Shown here one piece after another: positions 1 through 8,707 of a DNA stretch of 64,000 nucleotides. The notes beneath the pieces are model-generated. The model saw nothing but the letters and a program-made list of their open reading frames with translations, was not told the origin of the DNA and did not search any database. Numbering within the stretch: the first letter of the stretch is position 1; each line of letters starts with the position of its first letter. A program made the translations under genes and the position numbers. This DNA comes from an uncultured Oscillospiraceae bacterium (GTDB lineage Bacteria > Bacillota > Clostridia > Oscillospirales > Oscillospiraceae), in assembly GCA_934533005.1 (NCBI GenBank), contig CAKTBC010000001.1, positions 1 to 64,000 on the forward strand, in the 5' to 3' direction.

Positions 1-31
1 TCCCACAGCGCGTGGATGTAACGTAATGAGC

Positions 32-67
32 AAAAAATGGCTCCCTCGTCCGAGGGAGCCATTTTTT
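32..67. terminator. Bidirectional intrinsic terminator
   Basis: A perfect hairpin (GGCTCCCTCG arm with a short loop, positions 39-60) is flanked by A6 on the left and T7 on the right, so it can stop transcription from both sides. On the minus strand it closes the operon that starts at 7723. Sequence to its left (1-31) is too short to assign to a gene. Confidence 0.8.
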
Positions 68-721
68 ACGGATTCACGAAAAGGTGCTTGCGGTTGTTGA
101 AGTATGGAATGTTGATAAAAATCATGAAGAGCGAACCGGTGAAGCTTCCGGCGGTTTCGGCGGTAAAGGCCGACTGGCCGATAATGAGGCTTCCGATGAG
201 CAGATAGAGCACCGTGCCCGCGGTACTGACGATGTACATCAGATAATACATCATCGGGCCCTTAGTGCGGAATTTCGCCAGCGCTCTCTGCACGACCACC
301 GCATACGCGGCGAGTGCAAGGCAGAAAACACCCATGACGATATCCAGCGGCTGCAGCGCGGGGAAGAAGGTGTAGACCATCTCGGCGCTCCCCTCATAAT
401 ACGCACCGGATACGCACCGGTGAAGTACTTTACGGCTGTTACCAGATTAACGAGCATACCGGCCCATAGCTGGAAATAGATGATGAACTTGAACCATTTC
501 ATGCCGCGCTGGGGCGTTGCGATAACACCGATCGCGGCGGAGGGATCGGGCGTGCCATGCGGCATGGCCGGCGCAGCTGCATTTTCCGGCGCCATGGGGA
601 CGACCGGTGCGCTCTCTTCCGGCGCAGCGGAGGGGGCGGAAGCAGGAGCAAGGTTCGCGCCGCACTCGGGGCAGAATTTCACGTTGTCGGGGATCTTCGT
701 TCCGCAGAATCGGCAATACAT
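66..721 (-). pseudogene. Zinc-ribbon membrane protein, frameshifted by an 11-bp duplication
   Basis: The N-terminus carries a zinc ribbon with two CxxC pairs (CRFCG and CPECG), followed by a Pro/Ala-rich linker and a first hydrophobic segment. The reading frame then shifts. The downstream part, in another frame, continues as a membrane protein with about three further hydrophobic segments ending near FNNRKHLFVNP. At 399-420 the 11-bp sequence ATACGCACCGG occurs twice in tandem; removing one copy joins the two frames (FTGAYYEGSAEMV) into a 214-residue protein. The ribosome site AAAGGAGGAG precedes the ATG at 721. The gene lies 36 bp after recG and ends at the operon terminator. Zinc-ribbon plus multi-pass membrane architecture is common in Clostridia without an assigned function. 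Whether the shift is real, phase-variable or a sequencing error cannot be told here. Confidence 0.8.
399..420. repeat. 11-bp tandem duplication
   Basis: ATACGCACCGG at 399-409 is repeated exactly at 410-420. Eleven bases is not a multiple of three, so the duplication breaks the zinc-ribbon membrane protein gene. It looks like a slipped-strand or short-repeat duplication. Confidence 0.9.
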
Positions 722-757
722 GGGGACTCCTCCTTTTGTTTATCTGTTATCTGTGGG

Positions 758-2812
758 TCAATTCCATGTTCCTTCGTTGGCGGTAAAAAGCTCGTTGATG
801 CGCTTCCGGAGCGGAGCAAGCTCCTCGCCCGCGAGCGTTGGATTCCTCCGGCAGAGCGCTTCTGCGGCGGATTGCGCCTCATGCAGCATGTCCATGCTTC
901 CGAGAAGGGCTTTGACGTGCATTTCCGGCAGACCGTGCTGGCGTGAGCCGAAAAAGTCGCCGGGGCCGCGCAGCTCCAGATCGGCCTGTGCGATCTCAAA
1001 GCCGTTGTTTGTGCGCGTGAGCACGCGCAGCCGCTCTCGGGATTCCTCCGTCGGCATGTCGGATACCAGCACGCAGTAGCTCTTCGCCTTGCCGCGCCCG
1101 ACGCGCCCGCGCAGCTGATGGAGCTGCGAAAGCCCAAACCGCTCGGCGTTTTCCACGACCATGAGTGTGGCGTTCGGCACGTCCACACCGACCTCCACGA
1201 CCGTGGTCGAGACGAGAATGTCCGTCTCCCGGGCAGCGAAGGCGGTCATGACGGCCTCCTTTTCCTTCGGCTTCATCCGCCCATGGACGCACGCGACGGC
1301 CAGATCCGGGAAGAGCCTTTGCAGCTCCTCTGCGTGCTCCGAGGCCGATTTAAGCTTGCTCTCGCTCTCTTCATCATCCTCAACCTTCGGGCAGACAACG
1401 AACACCTGATGCCCTTCTTCGACCTGCTTTCGGATAAAGGCGTTCAGCCGGGTGCGGTAGCTTTCCGTAACGGCGAAGGTGTCCACCGTTTCACGCCCCG
1501 GCGGCAGCTCGTCGAGCACGGATACGTCGAGATCGCCGTAGATCATCAGCGCGAGGGTGCGCGGGATGGGCGTGGCGGACATAACGAGAATGTGCGGCTG
1601 TGCGCCCTTTTCGCCGAGCGCGCCGCGCTGCTCCACACCGAAGCGGTGCTGCTCGTCCGTGACGGCGAGACCGAGATTTTGAAAGCGCACATCCTTCGTG
1701 AGCAGGGCGTGCGTGCCGACGGCAACATCGCAAACGCCCTCTTCCAGCGCGGCCTTGACCGCGCTTTTTTCTTTTGCCTTCATCGAGCCGGTCAGAAGAA
1801 GGACATTTATGCCGAAAGGCGCAAGCAGCTCCTGCAAGGTCTTCGCGTGCTGCTGTGCCAGAATTTCCGTCGGCGCCATGAAAGCGCTCTGGTATCCGGC
1901 CTTCCATACCGCCCACAAAAGCGCCGCGGCCACAAGCGTTTTGCCGCTGCCGACGTCACCCTGCAATATGCGCGACATCCGCTTGCCGGACGCCATGTCG
2001 CGCAGCGCTTCATCCACGGCGCGCCGCTGCGCGCCCGTCGGCGAAAAGGGGAGAGAGGCATAAAACGCTTCGCTGTCCGGCAGCGGGATCCGCTCGCCGG
2101 GGGAGCTTTCGCGCTGCGCGCGCAGCCGCTGTGTGGCGCAGGAGAGGATGAAAAATTCTTCAAACGTCAGCCGCCGCCGCGCAAGCGCGAGCGTTTCCCA
2201 GTCCGGCGGAAAATGAACGTTCCGGTACGCAAAGCCGACCTTCGGCAGTTTATACTGTTCGGTGATCGCCGCGGGCAGAAGCTCCGGCAGCATGTCGCCG
2301 CACTCATCGAGCGCGCACTCCACGGCGCTCACGACGAGCTTATTCGATATCCCGTGCGTCAGCCGGTAGAGCGGAAGGATCCGCCCCGTGACGACGCCTG
2401 CGCGATCCTCCCGCTCAAAAACGGGGTTCGTGAGCGTTTTGCGCAGAAGATTTCCGCCCGCCTTGCCGTAAAAGATGTAGCTCTCACCGCGGATGAGCTG
2501 GTCGCGGACATAGCTCTGGTTGAAAAACGTCACGTCTGCGCTACCGCTCTCGTCCACGATGCGCAGCTTCACAAGATCGAGCCCGCGCCGGACGCGCGTA
2601 AGACGCGGCTCCGTTGCGACCATGGCGCGCACGCACGCCGTCCCGTCGAGGGGAAGCTCGGCGATGGGGAGCACAACGGTGCGATCCTCGTAGGCGCGCG
2701 GGAAATCGTTGAGAAGATCGCCGAGCGTGTGCACGCCGAGACGCGCGAGAGCCTTCGCCCGCTGCTCGCCGATGCCTTTTATGTAACGGACATCCGTGGA
2801 AAGCTCCGGCAC
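758..2812 (-). CDS. recG: ATP-dependent DNA helicase RecG
   Basis: RecG remodels stalled replication forks and Holliday junctions in the cytoplasm. The 684-residue product has the family order: N-terminal wedge/OB region, then Walker A (GDVGSGKT, about residues 285-292), the DEQH box (about 386-389), and a second helicase domain with the GRVGRG motif VI. The C-terminus ends LRKRINELFTANEGTWN, as in the usual 680-700 residue family. I chose the GTG at 2812 because AAAGGAG lies 8 bp upstream; a TTG six codons earlier overlaps that ribosome site. It is the fourth gene of the ftsW-pbp-ABC-F-recG operon, 36 bp after the ABC-F gene with the preferred start. Confidence 0.96.
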   Translation of the reverse strand: MPELSTDVRYIKGIGEQRAKALARLGVHTLGDLLNDFPRAYEDRTVVLPIAELPLDGTACVRAMVATEPRLTRVRRGLDLVKLRIVDESGSADVTFFNQSYVRDQLIRGESYIFYGKAGGNLLRKTLTNPVFEREDRAGVVTGRILPLYRLTHGISNKLVVSAVECALDECGDMLPELLPAAITEQYKLPKVGFAYRNVHFPPDWETLALARRRLTFEEFFILSCATQRLRAQRESSPGERIPLPDSEAFYASLPFSPTGAQRRAVDEALRDMASGKRMSRILQGDVGSGKTLVAAALLWAVWKAGYQSAFMAPTEILAQQHAKTLQELLAPFGINVLLLTGSMKAKEKSAVKAALEEGVCDVAVGTHALLTKDVRFQNLGLAVTDEQHRFGVEQRGALGEKGAQPHILVMSATPIPRTLALMIYGDLDVSVLDELPPGRETVDTFAVTESYRTRLNAFIRKQVEEGHQVFVVCPKVEDDEESESKLKSASEHAEELQRLFPDLAVACVHGRMKPKEKEAVMTAFAARETDILVSTTVVEVGVDVPNATLMVVENAERFGLSQLHQLRGRVGRGKAKSYCVLVSDMPTEESRERLRVLTRTNNGFEIAQADLELRGPGDFFGSRQHGLPEMHVKALLGSMDMLHEAQSAAEALCRRNPTLAGEELAPLRKRINELFTANEGTWN

Positions 2813-2848
2813 GGTCTTCTCTCCTTTCAAAAATGGTCTGTTTCGGAT

Positions 2849-4723
2849 TTATTCCGCGAGCGTTTCCCACTCGGCGTAAAGCGCTTCGATCTCGCTCTCG
2901 GCGGCGTCCTTCTGCGCGCCGAGCTCCAGCAGCTTCTGATAATCGGAGGCGTTTTTCTCCATTTCGGATTCGATATCGCGCACGGACGCCTCGGCGCGCT
3001 CAATGTCGTGCTCGATCTTCTGACGGCGGCGGTCGCGGTTCGGCTCGGTCTTTTTCTTCGGCTTTTCCTCGCGTGCGGCGGGCTTTGCCGCTTTTGTTGA
3101 TGCCTGAAGCGCCTCCTGCCGCGCCTTATATTCCCGCCACTCGGCAAAGCCGCCGCGGTAGTCCTCGATCTGCCCATCGTGCAGACACCAGATGCGCGTG
3201 GCGAATTTCTCAATGAACCAGCGGTCGTGGCTCACGAAGAGCAGCGCTTCGCTGTAGTCCATGAGCGCATCCTCCATCCACTCGCGTGAGAGAAGATCGA
3301 GATGGTTCGTCGGCTCGTCGAGCATGAGAAAGTTTATATCGTCGCGCATGAGGATGCAGAGGCGCAGACGGCTCTGCTCGCCGCCGGAGAGCACCGAAAC
3401 GGTCTTGAACACGTCTTCACCCCGGAAGCCGAACGCCGCGAGACGGTTTCGCGCCGTTTGCGGATCGCACTTTGCCTCCCAGAGCATCGTGTCCACCATG
3501 TTGCGCGAGGGATCCTCAAACCGCACGAGCTGCGGCAGGTACGCGCTCTTTACCGCGGGCCCCTGATGGATCCAGCCGCGGTCGGGCGTTTCCTCGCCGG
3601 TGATGCACCGGAGCAGGGTGGATTTGCCGGTACCGTTGTCGCCGATGAGCGCGATGCGCTCGCCGGGCTCAATGAGCTCGTCGATCCCGGAGAAGAGCTT
3701 CTTCTCGCCGTAGGATTTTGCCACGTCTTCCAGCACAAGCACCTCGTCGCCGAAAAACTCCTTCTGCCGGAAGCGGATGGAGAGCTTTTTGTCCTCGCGC
3801 GGCTTTTCGGCGGTCTGGAGGCGCGCGATGCGCTTTTCCATGGAGAACGCGCGCTTGTGCAGCTTGTCCGCGCCCATGAACGCCCACAGATGCAGATCGT
3901 CCGCCGCCTTCTGCAGATGGGCGATCTCCTTCTGGTTTTTCTCATATTGCCTGCGCAGCTCCTCATACCGGCGCTGCTTTTCCTCGGCATAGAACGTATA
4001 GTTGCCGTTATAAAACTCCGCCTTGCCGTTGACGATCTCTATGATGCGCTGCGCGATCTTATCGAGAAACCAGCGGTCGTGCGATATGGCGAGCACCGTG
4101 CCCTTGAAGTGCAGCAGATAGTCTTCCAGCCATTCGGTGGCGTGCATGTCAAGATGGTTCGTCGGCTCATCGAGCAAGAGAATGTCCGTATCCTCCAGAA
4201 TGAGCCGCGCCAGGTTGACGCGCGTTTTCTCTCCGCCGGAGAGCGAGTCGAAAAGCTGCTCGCGCATGGCGGGCGGAATGTCGAGCCCGTTGGCCACCTT
4301 GCTGCGGCGCACCTCGGCGTCGTACCCGCCGAGCGTTTCAAAGCGCGAGAGAAGCTCGTCATACTCGGAGAGGAGTGCACGGTCGCTCGATACCGCCATG
4401 AGCTCTTCGAGCTTGCGCATCCGCGATTGCATCGCGTTGAGCCGTTCCTCTGCCGTGGCGAGCACGTCCTCCACGGTATACCCCGCTGGATAGTGCGGGA
4501 TCTGGGATACGAGCCCGAGCCGCTTGCCGCGGGCGATGTCGATCTCGCCCTTGTCCTCGGTGAGCTCGCCGACCATCAGCCGGAAAAGCGTCGTTTTCCC
4601 CGTGCCGTTGCGGCCGAGAATGCCGACGCGCTCGCCGTGCTGCACCTGAAACGTCAGCCCGTCGAGAATGTTGTTGTTGACCTCAAACGCTTTCGTGAGA
4701 TCACGGACGGAAATGTCAATCAT
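2849..4723 (-). CDS. ABC-F family ATPase (ribosome-associated, no membrane domain)
   Basis: Two ABC cassettes lie in tandem with no membrane segments, the hallmark of ABC-F proteins that act on the ribosome. Cassette 1 has Walker A GRNGTGKTT, signature LSGGEKTR and Walker B LLLDEPTNHLD; cassette 2 has GDNGTGKST, LSGGEQSR and LMLDEPTNHLD. A charged linker rich in Arg, Lys and Glu joins the cassettes, and a Lys/Glu-rich predicted coiled coil forms the C-terminal 90 residues, as in the Uup/YdiF-like subgroup. At 624 residues the length is typical. Its start overlaps the end of the penicillin-binding protein gene by 8 bp, indicating translational coupling. Subfamily and any antibiotic protection role cannot be assigned from sequence alone. 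Confidence 0.92.
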   Translation of the reverse strand: MIDISVRDLTKAFEVNNNILDGLTFQVQHGERVGILGRNGTGKTTLFRLMVGELTEDKGEIDIARGKRLGLVSQIPHYPAGYTVEDVLATAEERLNAMQSRMRKLEELMAVSSDRALLSEYDELLSRFETLGGYDAEVRRSKVANGLDIPPAMREQLFDSLSGGEKTRVNLARLILEDTDILLLDEPTNHLDMHATEWLEDYLLHFKGTVLAISHDRWFLDKIAQRIIEIVNGKAEFYNGNYTFYAEEKQRRYEELRRQYEKNQKEIAHLQKAADDLHLWAFMGADKLHKRAFSMEKRIARLQTAEKPREDKKLSIRFRQKEFFGDEVLVLEDVAKSYGEKKLFSGIDELIEPGERIALIGDNGTGKSTLLRCITGEETPDRGWIHQGPAVKSAYLPQLVRFEDPSRNMVDTMLWEAKCDPQTARNRLAAFGFRGEDVFKTVSVLSGGEQSRLRLCILMRDDINFLMLDEPTNHLDLLSREWMEDALMDYSEALLFVSHDRWFIEKFATRIWCLHDGQIEDYRGGFAEWREYKARQEALQASTKAAKPAAREEKPKKKTEPNRDRRRQKIEHDIERAEASVRDIESEMEKNASDYQKLLELGAQKDAAESEIEALYAEWETLAE

Positions 4724-6023
4724 TGGAATAATACTCCATTACGGTTTGTAATACGGAATTGGCAACGCCGCCGGCCTGCAGCAGTCCGCCGCCGCCATGC
4801 TCAAGCATCACCGCGAACGCCACCGGCGCACCGGTGCGCAGATACCCGACGAACCAGGCGTGCGTCGTGCCGTCGCCGACCTCCGCCGTGCCGCTCTTGG
4901 CGCAGAGATCGAGCCCCGGGAACCGGTCACGGCCATAGCCGTAGGCCACGTCGTAGCTCATGCAATCGCTGGTATACTCCGCCGTTGCCGCGTCCATGAG
5001 CACCGCGCCGCCGCCCACGCCGCCGCAGGCGAGCGTCGGCGTGACGGCGGTACCGCTGTTTGCGATGGCGGCGCACAGCCGCAGCATGGCATACGGCGTC
5101 ACGAGATCGGTGTACTGCCCGATGCCGAGCCATGCCTCGTTGCCGCTACCCGCCTCGGCGGTCTCAACCTTGCCGGAGGCCGTGGCCGCGCCGTCGAGCA
5201 TAAGAGACCCGGCCACACCGAGCCGCTGCGCCGTTTTTACGATCGTCTCGCTGCCGAGCTCGAGTGCAAGCTCCCCGAACGCGCAGTTGCAGGAGTTCGC
5301 GAGCGCCTGCTCAATGGTCTGTGGGCCATGCCAGCCGGTGCATACGACCGTCCCGCCGGGGAGATCAAGATATTGATTGCAGGTAAACGTCTGCTCCGTG
5401 AGATCGGGGAGGTTTTCCACCGCAGCGATGAGCGTCACGAGCTTGAAAACCGAGCCCGGCGTAAATGTCCCTCCCGTGCAGCGGTTGATGAAAAGACCGT
5501 CGATGCTCATGTCGGCCTCGCCGTTCGGGTCGTAGGACGGGGAGGAGACCATAGTCAAGATCTCGCCGGTCTCATAGTTCATCACGAGTACTGCGCCGCG
5601 CCGCCCCGCAAGCGCATTCCATGCAGCGGTCTGTAACCGCGTATCGAGCGAGAGCGCGACGGTCGCGCCGCCGTCGGGCGTGCCGTTGACGAAGGAGTAT
5701 CCCGCAAGCTCACCGGCAAAGGAGGAGATCGCGCCGCTGATGTATCCGCGAAAGTCGCCGACGGCGTGCACCGACGAGAGCCGCACGGTAAGCTCGTCCG
5801 CGTAGCGCCAAGCGCCGTTTTCCGTTTGCGCGAGAATGACGCCGTTACGGTCAGTCAATGTGCTGCTTTTGAGCACGCCGTTTTGGTAAATGTGCTGATT
5901 GGCGCTGTAGGAAGCCCAGTCGCCGCCATGGAGCGCCAGCCGGACGACGAAAAAGCCCATGCCGAGCAGCAGCGCTGCGGCAAGCAGGAGCGCGATGGCG
6001 GAGCGGTGTTCGATGCGCTTCAT
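4716..6023 (-). CDS. Class B penicillin-binding protein (peptidoglycan transpeptidase)
   Basis: The 435-residue protein has one N-terminal membrane anchor (about residues 8-28), a short non-catalytic region, and a transpeptidase domain with all three active-site motifs: SVFK (residues 191-194), SCN (244-246) and KSGT near residue 375. It cross-links peptidoglycan outside the membrane, working with a SEDS glycosyltransferase. The partner is almost certainly the FHA-FtsW protein encoded immediately upstream with a 4-bp overlap. It is shorter than FtsI or PBP2 because the pedestal domain is reduced, resembling the actinobacterial PbpA and clostridial small class B proteins. Whether it serves division, elongation or sporulation is not clear. 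Confidence 0.92.
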   Translation of the reverse strand: MKRIEHRSAIALLLAAALLLGMGFFVVRLALHGGDWASYSANQHIYQNGVLKSSTLTDRNGVILAQTENGAWRYADELTVRLSSVHAVGDFRGYISGAISSFAGELAGYSFVNGTPDGGATVALSLDTRLQTAAWNALAGRRGAVLVMNYETGEILTMVSSPSYDPNGEADMSIDGLFINRCTGGTFTPGSVFKLVTLIAAVENLPDLTEQTFTCNQYLDLPGGTVVCTGWHGPQTIEQALANSCNCAFGELALELGSETIVKTAQRLGVAGSLMLDGAATASGKVETAEAGSGNEAWLGIGQYTDLVTPYAMLRLCAAIANSGTAVTPTLACGGVGGGAVLMDAATAEYTSDCMSYDVAYGYGRDRFPGLDLCAKSGTAEVGDGTTHAWFVGYLRTGAPVAFAVMLEHGGGGLLQAGGVANSVLQTVMEYYSND

Positions 6024-7723
6024 TTCACCGCCTCCTTTTTTCCGCTGCGGCGGACGTTTTCAAAGCTCGTGCGCAGCGCAAAGCTACCGCCGGAGCGCGT
6101 GTCTCCGGCCTTGATATACGCGAGCATCCCCCAACAGGAGATGAGGCTCGACCCGCCCTTGGATACGAACGGGAACGTCACGCCCGTGAACGGCAGCAGA
6201 TCGAGCGAGCCGAACACGTTGAGCGCGAGCTGTGCCATGAAGATCGTGACCGTAGCGCACGAGGCGATGACGTAATACGAGGAGCGCCCCGCCGCCGCGC
6301 TGCGCACGGAGAACACCGCGAGCAGCAGCAGCGAGAGAACGCAGCAAAGCCCCACGATGAGCCCCAGCTCCTCGCACACGACGCCGAACACCATGTCGGT
6401 GTTTGCGGCGAACACGTTCTTGAGCCAGCCCGCCCCTGCGCCGCGGCCAAAAAGGCCGCCCGCGGCGGTCGCGGACATCGTGCGCACCTGCTGGAAACCG
6501 GTATTCAGAGGATTCTCCCACGCATGGCCCCAGGTGGCAAACCGCTGCGCTACATAGGGCTTCACAGTCAAAACGAGCATCACCGCAAGCGCCGCGCCGC
6601 CGATGGCGAGAAAGAGCGTAGCAAAGCTCCCCGAGCGCATGAAAGATATAACGAGAAAGCACACGAAGAAAACGAGCGCTGTGCCGAAATCGCCCATGAG
6701 CGCAAGCGCGCCAACGCATACGGCGGAGAAGGCGATGAACAATATAAGGTTGCGCCGCCGGAACAGGCGGTCGAGCGTCGCCGCGCCTGCGTAGACGTAG
6801 GCGATCTTCACAAATTCTGAGGGCTGGAGCGTCTGCCCGGCAATGCTCAGCCAGTTTTTCGCGCCCCAGATCGTCTCGCTCAGCAGCAGATTGAGCGCGA
6901 GAAAGCCGAGCGCAGCAAACGCCATCGGCCAGCGCATTGCGCGCACCCGGCGCAGATCGCGCAGCCATACGCCCAGCGCAAAGAAGAGCGCGAGCGCGGC
7001 GAGAAACAAAAGGCATTGCCGCCCCATGCTCTCCGGCGCGGAGGAGCCGACAACGGAAAAGCCGATGCTCGTGAGAAAAAATGCAATTGTCTCCGGCTCA
7101 AACCCGCGCACGGAGATGCTCCGCATCACAAAATAGCAGAACCACTCCATCGCGAACAGAAGCCCGAACGCGAGCACGATATAGGCAAGCGCCGCGCCCT
7201 CCGTTGTGAAGAAAAACTGAAAGAGCAGCACGAGCTGGAAGCATACGAGCAGAAGAAGCGTCACCGCCGGCTGCACCTTGTGCCCGGTCACGGGGCGCTT
7301 GCGCTGCAAGGTGGCGCGCTGCGCATCGTCCAGCGCGAGAAAGTGCAGCTCCATTTCGCCGAGCTTGAGCGTATCGCCGCCGTGGAGCGGCGCGTCGCCG
7401 GTAACGGCCTCGCCGTTGAGCCATACGCCCCTGCCGCCATCGAGCGCGGAGAGTGTCCATTCGCCTGCGCCGGAGCGCTGAATGGCGGCGTGGCTTCGCT
7501 CGATCCCCTCGCCGGTGAGCACGATGTCTGAGGCCTTCGCCCGGCCAAGGATGCACTCCCAATGCTCGATCGCGCGCGATGTGCCGTCCGGCAGCTCCAG
7601 ATAGCCCCAGACCTCCGGCACATACTTTTCACTCAGCATCGAGCGCGCGCAGCGCACCACGATCCAAACGGCGAAAAACGCGAGCACATACCCGGTATAT
7701 TGTAAAAAAGCGGTCTCTGTCAT
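6020..7723 (-). CDS. FHA domain fused to a FtsW/RodA/SpoVE-type SEDS glycosyltransferase
   Basis: After one N-terminal membrane helix, residues about 50-130 form an FHA phosphothreonine-binding domain (LGRAKASDIVL, then RSHA and WLNGE). The remaining 430 residues are a polytopic SEDS peptidoglycan polymerase with family features such as QPSEFVKIAY and the C-terminal FPFVSKGGSS. The start at 7723 is preceded by GGAG; an in-frame extension further upstream lacks a ribosome site and would cross the promoter region. FHA, FtsW/RodA and PBP genes are neighbours in Actinobacteria under Ser/Thr kinase control; here FHA and SEDS are one polypeptide, suggesting phosphorylation-dependent control of wall synthesis (inference). 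First gene of its operon. Confidence 0.9.
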   Translation of the reverse strand: MTETAFLQYTGYVLAFFAVWIVVRCARSMLSEKYVPEVWGYLELPDGTSRAIEHWECILGRAKASDIVLTGEGIERSHAAIQRSGAGEWTLSALDGGRGVWLNGEAVTGDAPLHGGDTLKLGEMELHFLALDDAQRATLQRKRPVTGHKVQPAVTLLLLVCFQLVLLFQFFFTTEGAALAYIVLAFGLLFAMEWFCYFVMRSISVRGFEPETIAFFLTSIGFSVVGSSAPESMGRQCLLFLAALALFFALGVWLRDLRRVRAMRWPMAFAALGFLALNLLLSETIWGAKNWLSIAGQTLQPSEFVKIAYVYAGAATLDRLFRRRNLILFIAFSAVCVGALALMGDFGTALVFFVCFLVISFMRSGSFATLFLAIGGAALAVMLVLTVKPYVAQRFATWGHAWENPLNTGFQQVRTMSATAAGGLFGRGAGAGWLKNVFAANTDMVFGVVCEELGLIVGLCCVLSLLLLAVFSVRSAAAGRSSYYVIASCATVTIFMAQLALNVFGSLDLLPFTGVTFPFVSKGGSSLISCWGMLAYIKAGDTRSGGSFALRTSFENVRRSGKKEAVK

Positions 7724-7757
7724 GCATTCGCTCCATAAAGACAATAATACAAAATAT

Positions 7758-7786
7758 ATTATATCATTTTTCTTGCCGCGAGAAAA
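7758..7786 (-). promoter_or_regulatory. Probable promoter of the FHA-ftsW operon
   Basis: Minus-strand TATAAT at 7763-7758 with a weak -35 (TTTTCT, 7786-7781) and a 17-bp spacer. It overlaps the oppositely directed tmk promoter. Confidence 0.5.
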
Positions 7787-7801
7787 GAGTTTTGCTATAA
7801 T
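7773..7801 (+). promoter_or_regulatory. Sigma-A-type promoter of tmk
   Basis: TTGCCG (7773-7778), 17-bp spacer, TATAAT (7796-7801), about 40 bp upstream of the tmk start. Confidence 0.65.
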
Positions 7802-7841
7802 ATCTGCGAACAAATCGCGCCTCGCGGCGGGAGGAACTGCC

Positions 7842-8462
7842 ATGAACGGAAAATTCATCGTCATCGAAGGGCTGGACGGCTCGGGGAAAACCACGCAGCT
7901 GTTGGCACTTGCAAAGAATCTGCGCGCGCTCGGCTATGCCGTGGCGGAGACTGCGGAGCCGACGGCGAGCACGACCGGCGGACTCGCGCGCGATGCGCTC
8001 TCCGGCTTCACGCCGCGCACCGGTGCGGAGATCGCGGCGCTCTTCATGGCTGACCGCGTGGCGCACAACGTAAACCCCGTCAACGGCATCGGAAAGCTCC
8101 TCTCGGAGGGGCGCGTTGTCCTCTGTGACCGGTATTACTATTCCTCGCTTGCCTACCAGGGAACCGTGACCGACCCGGAATGGGTATTTCATATCAACAT
8201 CGACTGCCCGGAGATCCGAAAGCCCGATCTCTGCGTTTTTCTCGATCTTGATGATGAGGAGTGCCTGCGCCGCATGGAGCAGGGGCGATCTTACCGCGAG
8301 ATCTACGAGAACGAAAACTCCCTGCTCGCCGTGCGCCGGCGGTACTACGAAATCTTCCGGCGGCTCGAGCACCGGGATAAGATCTGCATCGTAAACGCCG
8401 CCCGCACGCCCGAAGAGGTCGCCGCGGACGTACTTTCCGCCGTAAAATCGGTGCTGGACTGA
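7842..8462 (+). CDS. tmk: Thymidylate kinase (dTMP kinase)
   Basis: This cytoplasmic kinase phosphorylates dTMP to dTDP for DNA synthesis. The 206-residue product begins with a P-loop GLDGSGKTT and contains the nucleoside-binding motif DRYYYSSLAYQG and a basic lid region (RMEQGRSYREIYE). The usual TREPGGT segment is replaced by TAEPTASTTGG, so this is a divergent family member, but the DRY motif and length favour dTMP kinase over other nucleotide kinases. The ATG at 7842 is preceded by GGGAGGAACTGCC; in-frame codons further upstream cross the promoter. It is transcribed alone, divergent from the FHA-ftsW operon. Confidence 0.85.
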   Translation: MNGKFIVIEGLDGSGKTTQLLALAKNLRALGYAVAETAEPTASTTGGLARDALSGFTPRTGAEIAALFMADRVAHNVNPVNGIGKLLSEGRVVLCDRYYYSSLAYQGTVTDPEWVFHINIDCPEIRKPDLCVFLDLDDEECLRRMEQGRSYREIYENENSLLAVRRRYYEIFRRLEHRDKICIVNAARTPEEVAADVLSAVKSVLD

Positions 8463-8471
8463 TTTTTTGCA

Positions 8472-8501
8472 TTGACAAGGCCACATACCCTGTGATATGA
8501 T
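8472..8501 (+). promoter_or_regulatory. Promoter of tRNA-Ser
   Basis: Consensus TTGACA (8472-8477), 18-bp spacer, TATGAT (8496-8501), ending 13 bp before the mature tRNA 5' end. Confidence 0.75.
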
Positions 8502-8514
8502 ACTCGAGCGGTTT

Positions 8515-8606
8515 GGAGAAGTACCCAAGTGGCCGAAGGGGCTCCCCTGCTAAGGGAGTAGTCGGTGATGAGCCGAGCCCGGGTTCAAATCCCGGCTTCT
8601 CCGCCA
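8515..8606 (+). tRNA. tRNA-Ser (anticodon GCU)
   Basis: The 7-bp acceptor stem GGAGAAG/CTTCTCC, an anticodon stem with loop CTGCTAA (anticodon GCT at 8549-8551), a long class II variable arm, the TTCAAAT T-loop and an encoded 3' CCA are all present. It reads AGC/AGU serine codons. Confidence 0.97.
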
Positions 8607-8609
8607 AAA

Positions 8610-8649
8610 ACAGACGCCTTTTGCGAAAGCAAAAGGCGTCTGTTTTTTT
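8610..8649 (+). terminator. Intrinsic terminator after tRNA-Ser
   Basis: A 15-bp perfect stem (8610-8624 with 8629-8643) with a GAAA tetraloop is followed by seven T. Confidence 0.93.
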
Positions 8650-8650
8650 A

Positions 8651-8687
8651 CAAAAAGGCGGGCAGCTCCGTTTGTGGGACTGCCCGC
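8651..8687 (-). terminator. Intrinsic terminator of the trpB-like gene
   Basis: GCGGGCAG (8658-8665) pairs with CTGCCCGC (8680-8687); on the minus strand the stem is followed by CCTTTTTG. Confidence 0.75.
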
Positions 8688-8707
8688 TGATACTATATTT
8701 TTTATGC

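Noticed and set aside
1118..3100. Very long open frame on the + strand opposite recG and the ABC-F gene
   Set aside because: Codon pattern and clear RecG/ABC-F motifs on the other strand show it is a high-GC shadow frame with Arg/His-rich nonsense sequence.
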